Shown here: positions 54,834 through 58,184 of the stretch, piece by piece
Layout: each line of letters begins with the position of its first letter
How positions within the stretch are numbered: position 1 is the stretch's first letter
Source: Ancistrus triradiatus
Lineage: Eukaryota; Chordata; Actinopteri; Siluriformes; Loricariidae
Assembly: GCA_025084515.1 (NCBI GenBank)
Contig: JAJAGP010000230.1
Coordinates: 248,001-312,000, forward strand
Length of the DNA stretch: 64,000 nucleotides
Reading direction: 5' to 3'
Position numbers and translations under genes: made by a program
Notes under the pieces: generated by a model
Seen by the model: the letters and a program-made list of their open reading frames with translations, nothing else
Told to the model about the DNA's origin: nothing
Database searches by the model: none

Positions 54834-57800
54834 GGAAAAAGAGGGACAGATGGACATGGACAGAAAGACTAGCCAATGGGCATGGACAGAGAGAGGGACA
54901 AGTGGGCACGGACAGAAAGAGACAGGGACAGATGGGCACAGACAGAGACGAACGGGCATGAAGTGACAGAGAGAGGGGGACGGATGGGCAGAGAGAGACA
55001 GTGTCACACGAGCACAGACAGACAAACAGAGGGACAGATGGCACAGACAAAGAAAGAGAGGGACAGTCGGGCATGGACAGACCGAGAGGGTACAGTAAGG
55101 CATGGAAGGGGCGGTTGGGAGGAGGCATGGACAGAGAGAGGGAGACAAATGGGCACAGAGTCACGTGGGCACAGACGCACAAAGAGAGGGACAGACGAGA
55201 ACAGACAGTGGGAGAGAGAAGGAAAGATGGTCAGGAACAGACAGACAGTGAGAGAGGGACCAACGGGCATGGATAAAGAGAGAGAGTCAAAGAGGACCGA
55301 GACGGAGAGACAGAAAGGGATATATGGGCACAGACAGTGTGAGAGATGGACAGATGGGCACAGACAAACATAGAGAGGGAGTCTTGGGCATGAACAGACA
55401 GAGCAGGACAGAGCAGCAGACCTCCTTGGTGCCGAGTTTGCCATGTTATGCAGCCTTTGCATTGAGCCGCTATACCACAGATGAGCCCTACATCGTATGC
55501 TACGTTTCTGTAGCACACCATCACTCCTCTTAAATAGAGCCAGACTGATCTCTCTAACCAGACATGTCCCTAGGGAGTCTACCACCTTCTTCCGTCAACA
55601 AGAGTCAGGAAACCCATGCTTTCACAGGAAACCCGTTTGAGTGCCTTTGTACGTGACCATCCGAAGACCTTTGTTTTTCTGCATTAAAGTGTAATTCCCT
55701 ACTGAAGATCTGGATTCCTGCGGTATTACATGGTCGGAAGACGGAGCATTCCAGCCTCTGGCGCCATTTCCAGCACGTCTGGGAACATGCCAGCTTGCAC
55801 GCGCCTTACTGTTCGTTTACACTGACTGATTCTGCGCCAGAACGGAGCTTCTGTAACCCATCCGAGGGCCGGTTTGTAAGCTTGCTGAGGTGAGACCGTG
55901 AACCCTCCACCTCTGCCTCTTTATGGTCCAGCTGTTGGTGTCGACTCAAACTTCTGGTTCAGACACTGCGTCAGCTATCAGACTATCGGGAAGGTCTGCC
56001 CCTCCAAAAACACCCTGCCAGTGCGTTGTGATGTCTTCTGCGTTTCCTCTCTTATACACACCCCAGCGGTGGAGTTCCTCTAAATCTGGCTCCTATTGTG
56101 AAAGCAACCCTCCCCCCCTCCCCCCCTTTCCTCCTCCCTGCGAGTGGCTCTTTGAAGCCAGCCGCTGGTGGAGGCGAGCAGTCATTGTGCTGCTCTTTGA
56201 TAGTGCCGCTCTGGCCCTCCGCTTCGGCGGTAAAGGGCTATGCCGACCCCAGGCCCCCAGCCGCCACAAGCTCAGATGTGGGTAGATCACCCACCCTCCT
56301 TCATCCTCCCCCAATCGGCATCGCATGCTTTTGATTTGCAGAGATTGGCATGTCCCTCGTTCCTGTGCAACATGAGGCTGTACGTTCAGTTTCTCTACTT
56401 TTCTCTCTGCGAACACGCTCGCTGCTCTTCCTGCGCTGGCCAAACAGGAAGGCCGAGAAGCCGATCTCCCCTCCTGCTCCTTCGGCTTGGTCGGTTCCAC
56501 TGGAGTCATAAAGGCTTTAATTGTGCGAGGGCTTTCCCCTTTAACATCCCCGCGCCAGCTGAACCGCTGACTGACAGAGTACTTTGTTTCAAATCTCGTT
56601 TTCTTTCCAGGTGCTGTTTTATTAGCAGGCCCCACTTTTTAGTGGCTTCCTCCGAGTGCTGGATGGCGCATATTGGCCGTTTGATTTTTATGGACTCGCT
56701 GCCTCGTAGGGCATTGCCAAACCAAACGCCTAGCGGAGCGCTGCAAGGCCAGCCGCTGGCACGGCGTCAGGAGAAGGAGAGAGACAGGAAGAGGGTGGAA
56801 AATAGAGCGAGCAAGGGGCTTTCCAGTTGGCCAGACTTAACACGAGCCAGATTATGCTCGCACACTTCGCCGCGCTTTATTCGACCTGCTCGTGCTTGCC
56901 AGAGTGGGGCTGTGATGTCATCTGCACTTTGATCTGTTTTATTTCCTCTGTTTCATTGAGTTTGTGAGCGAGTATGTAAGTAGTCGGTGCGAGCTGGCAT
57001 GGGCAGGTACCAGACTGCCTCCTGTGGCTTCAGTAAAATTCACGTTCTGTCAAGCCACACTTTGTGCCTCCTTGTGAACGAGGCAAAGGGAGGGCAACTC
57101 TCCTATATGAGCATTATCCGACTCTGAACAGGCAGGTCAAACGCACTCACAGGTAGCAGAAACGAACATGGTTGCCAGGTCCGCGTATTTCAAGTGACTT
57201 GCAGCCTGTTTCTCCTGTAGAATCTGGCAACCCTGGAATTAAATGCAGCTACCAAACGGCTACCAAACACTGCATGTAAACACACTCCATGATATCGCAC
57301 AGGCAAACCGAAGGCCGGCTCCTTCAGATATCGATGTTTCCGCAGCAGTCTTCATGTTTTGCAGCTCAAAGTATGCGAGGCCAAAATTTGATGAGCGATC
57401 ATTCAAACACTGAACTTCACTCGTCGCTGACAAAATCTGGTGGGACTCCAAAGCCTGTCTGCTGCATGTGGGACTCTGGTCTCTTTGGGTTAGCTTATTT
57501 TCAGAGGCTTTTTCTTCCTGGAGAGAAACCCAAACCGCCTGTGTGGGAGAGCGGGCACAGAGGGAGGTGTGGCGGCCCCAGCTGCAGGCTCTTTGATTTG
57601 CCCCGGGAGGTGAACGGGCCGATTGAGGGACGCTAGGCCGTGCCAGTTATCTTAACCTCCCGCACTTCAAAGCCTGCCTCGCCTTTCCTCACCGCCAGGC
57701 AGAGAGAGAGTTAGAGCGTCTGGCGCTCTCAAACAGAGGCGCGTTTCATTTCCTGCTAGTCGGCCCTGGCCATTCTGCAGCTCTGCTGCGCTTCAATCCC

Positions 57801-58099
57801 AGCATTTATGTCGATGTGGGCTGTGTAGGGCCGTCTCTACCCTCCATCGATCCCTCTGCCCCGGGCAGGAAGGCCAGCCAGACCTTTTCATGTGTGGCTG
57901 GGAAGGAAAGTGCGCTCCAGGAAGGGGGCATGGGCCGAACGGGAGCTTTGAGGTACGAGGATGAAAAGAGGGACGGAGGAGGTAAATAGAAGCACCAGGA
58001 AGCTTTGGTCACTAGTGCCCTCCTCTGCCCTCTCGCTCTTTTTCTGTAGGCTGCAAAAGGAGCTGCCAGTCACCCACACATGGTAAAGCAGTTAATGGA

Positions 58100-58184
<85 letters not shown>

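Noticed and set aside
54681..55585. Several 150-190 codon open frames on both strands
   Set aside because: Products of the GA and GGGCACAGACAGA repeats, with low-complexity translations.
56093..56932. Overlapping 180- and 230-codon open stretches on opposite strands
   Set aside because: Stop-poor because of GC content, within intron 10, no domain recognised on either strand.
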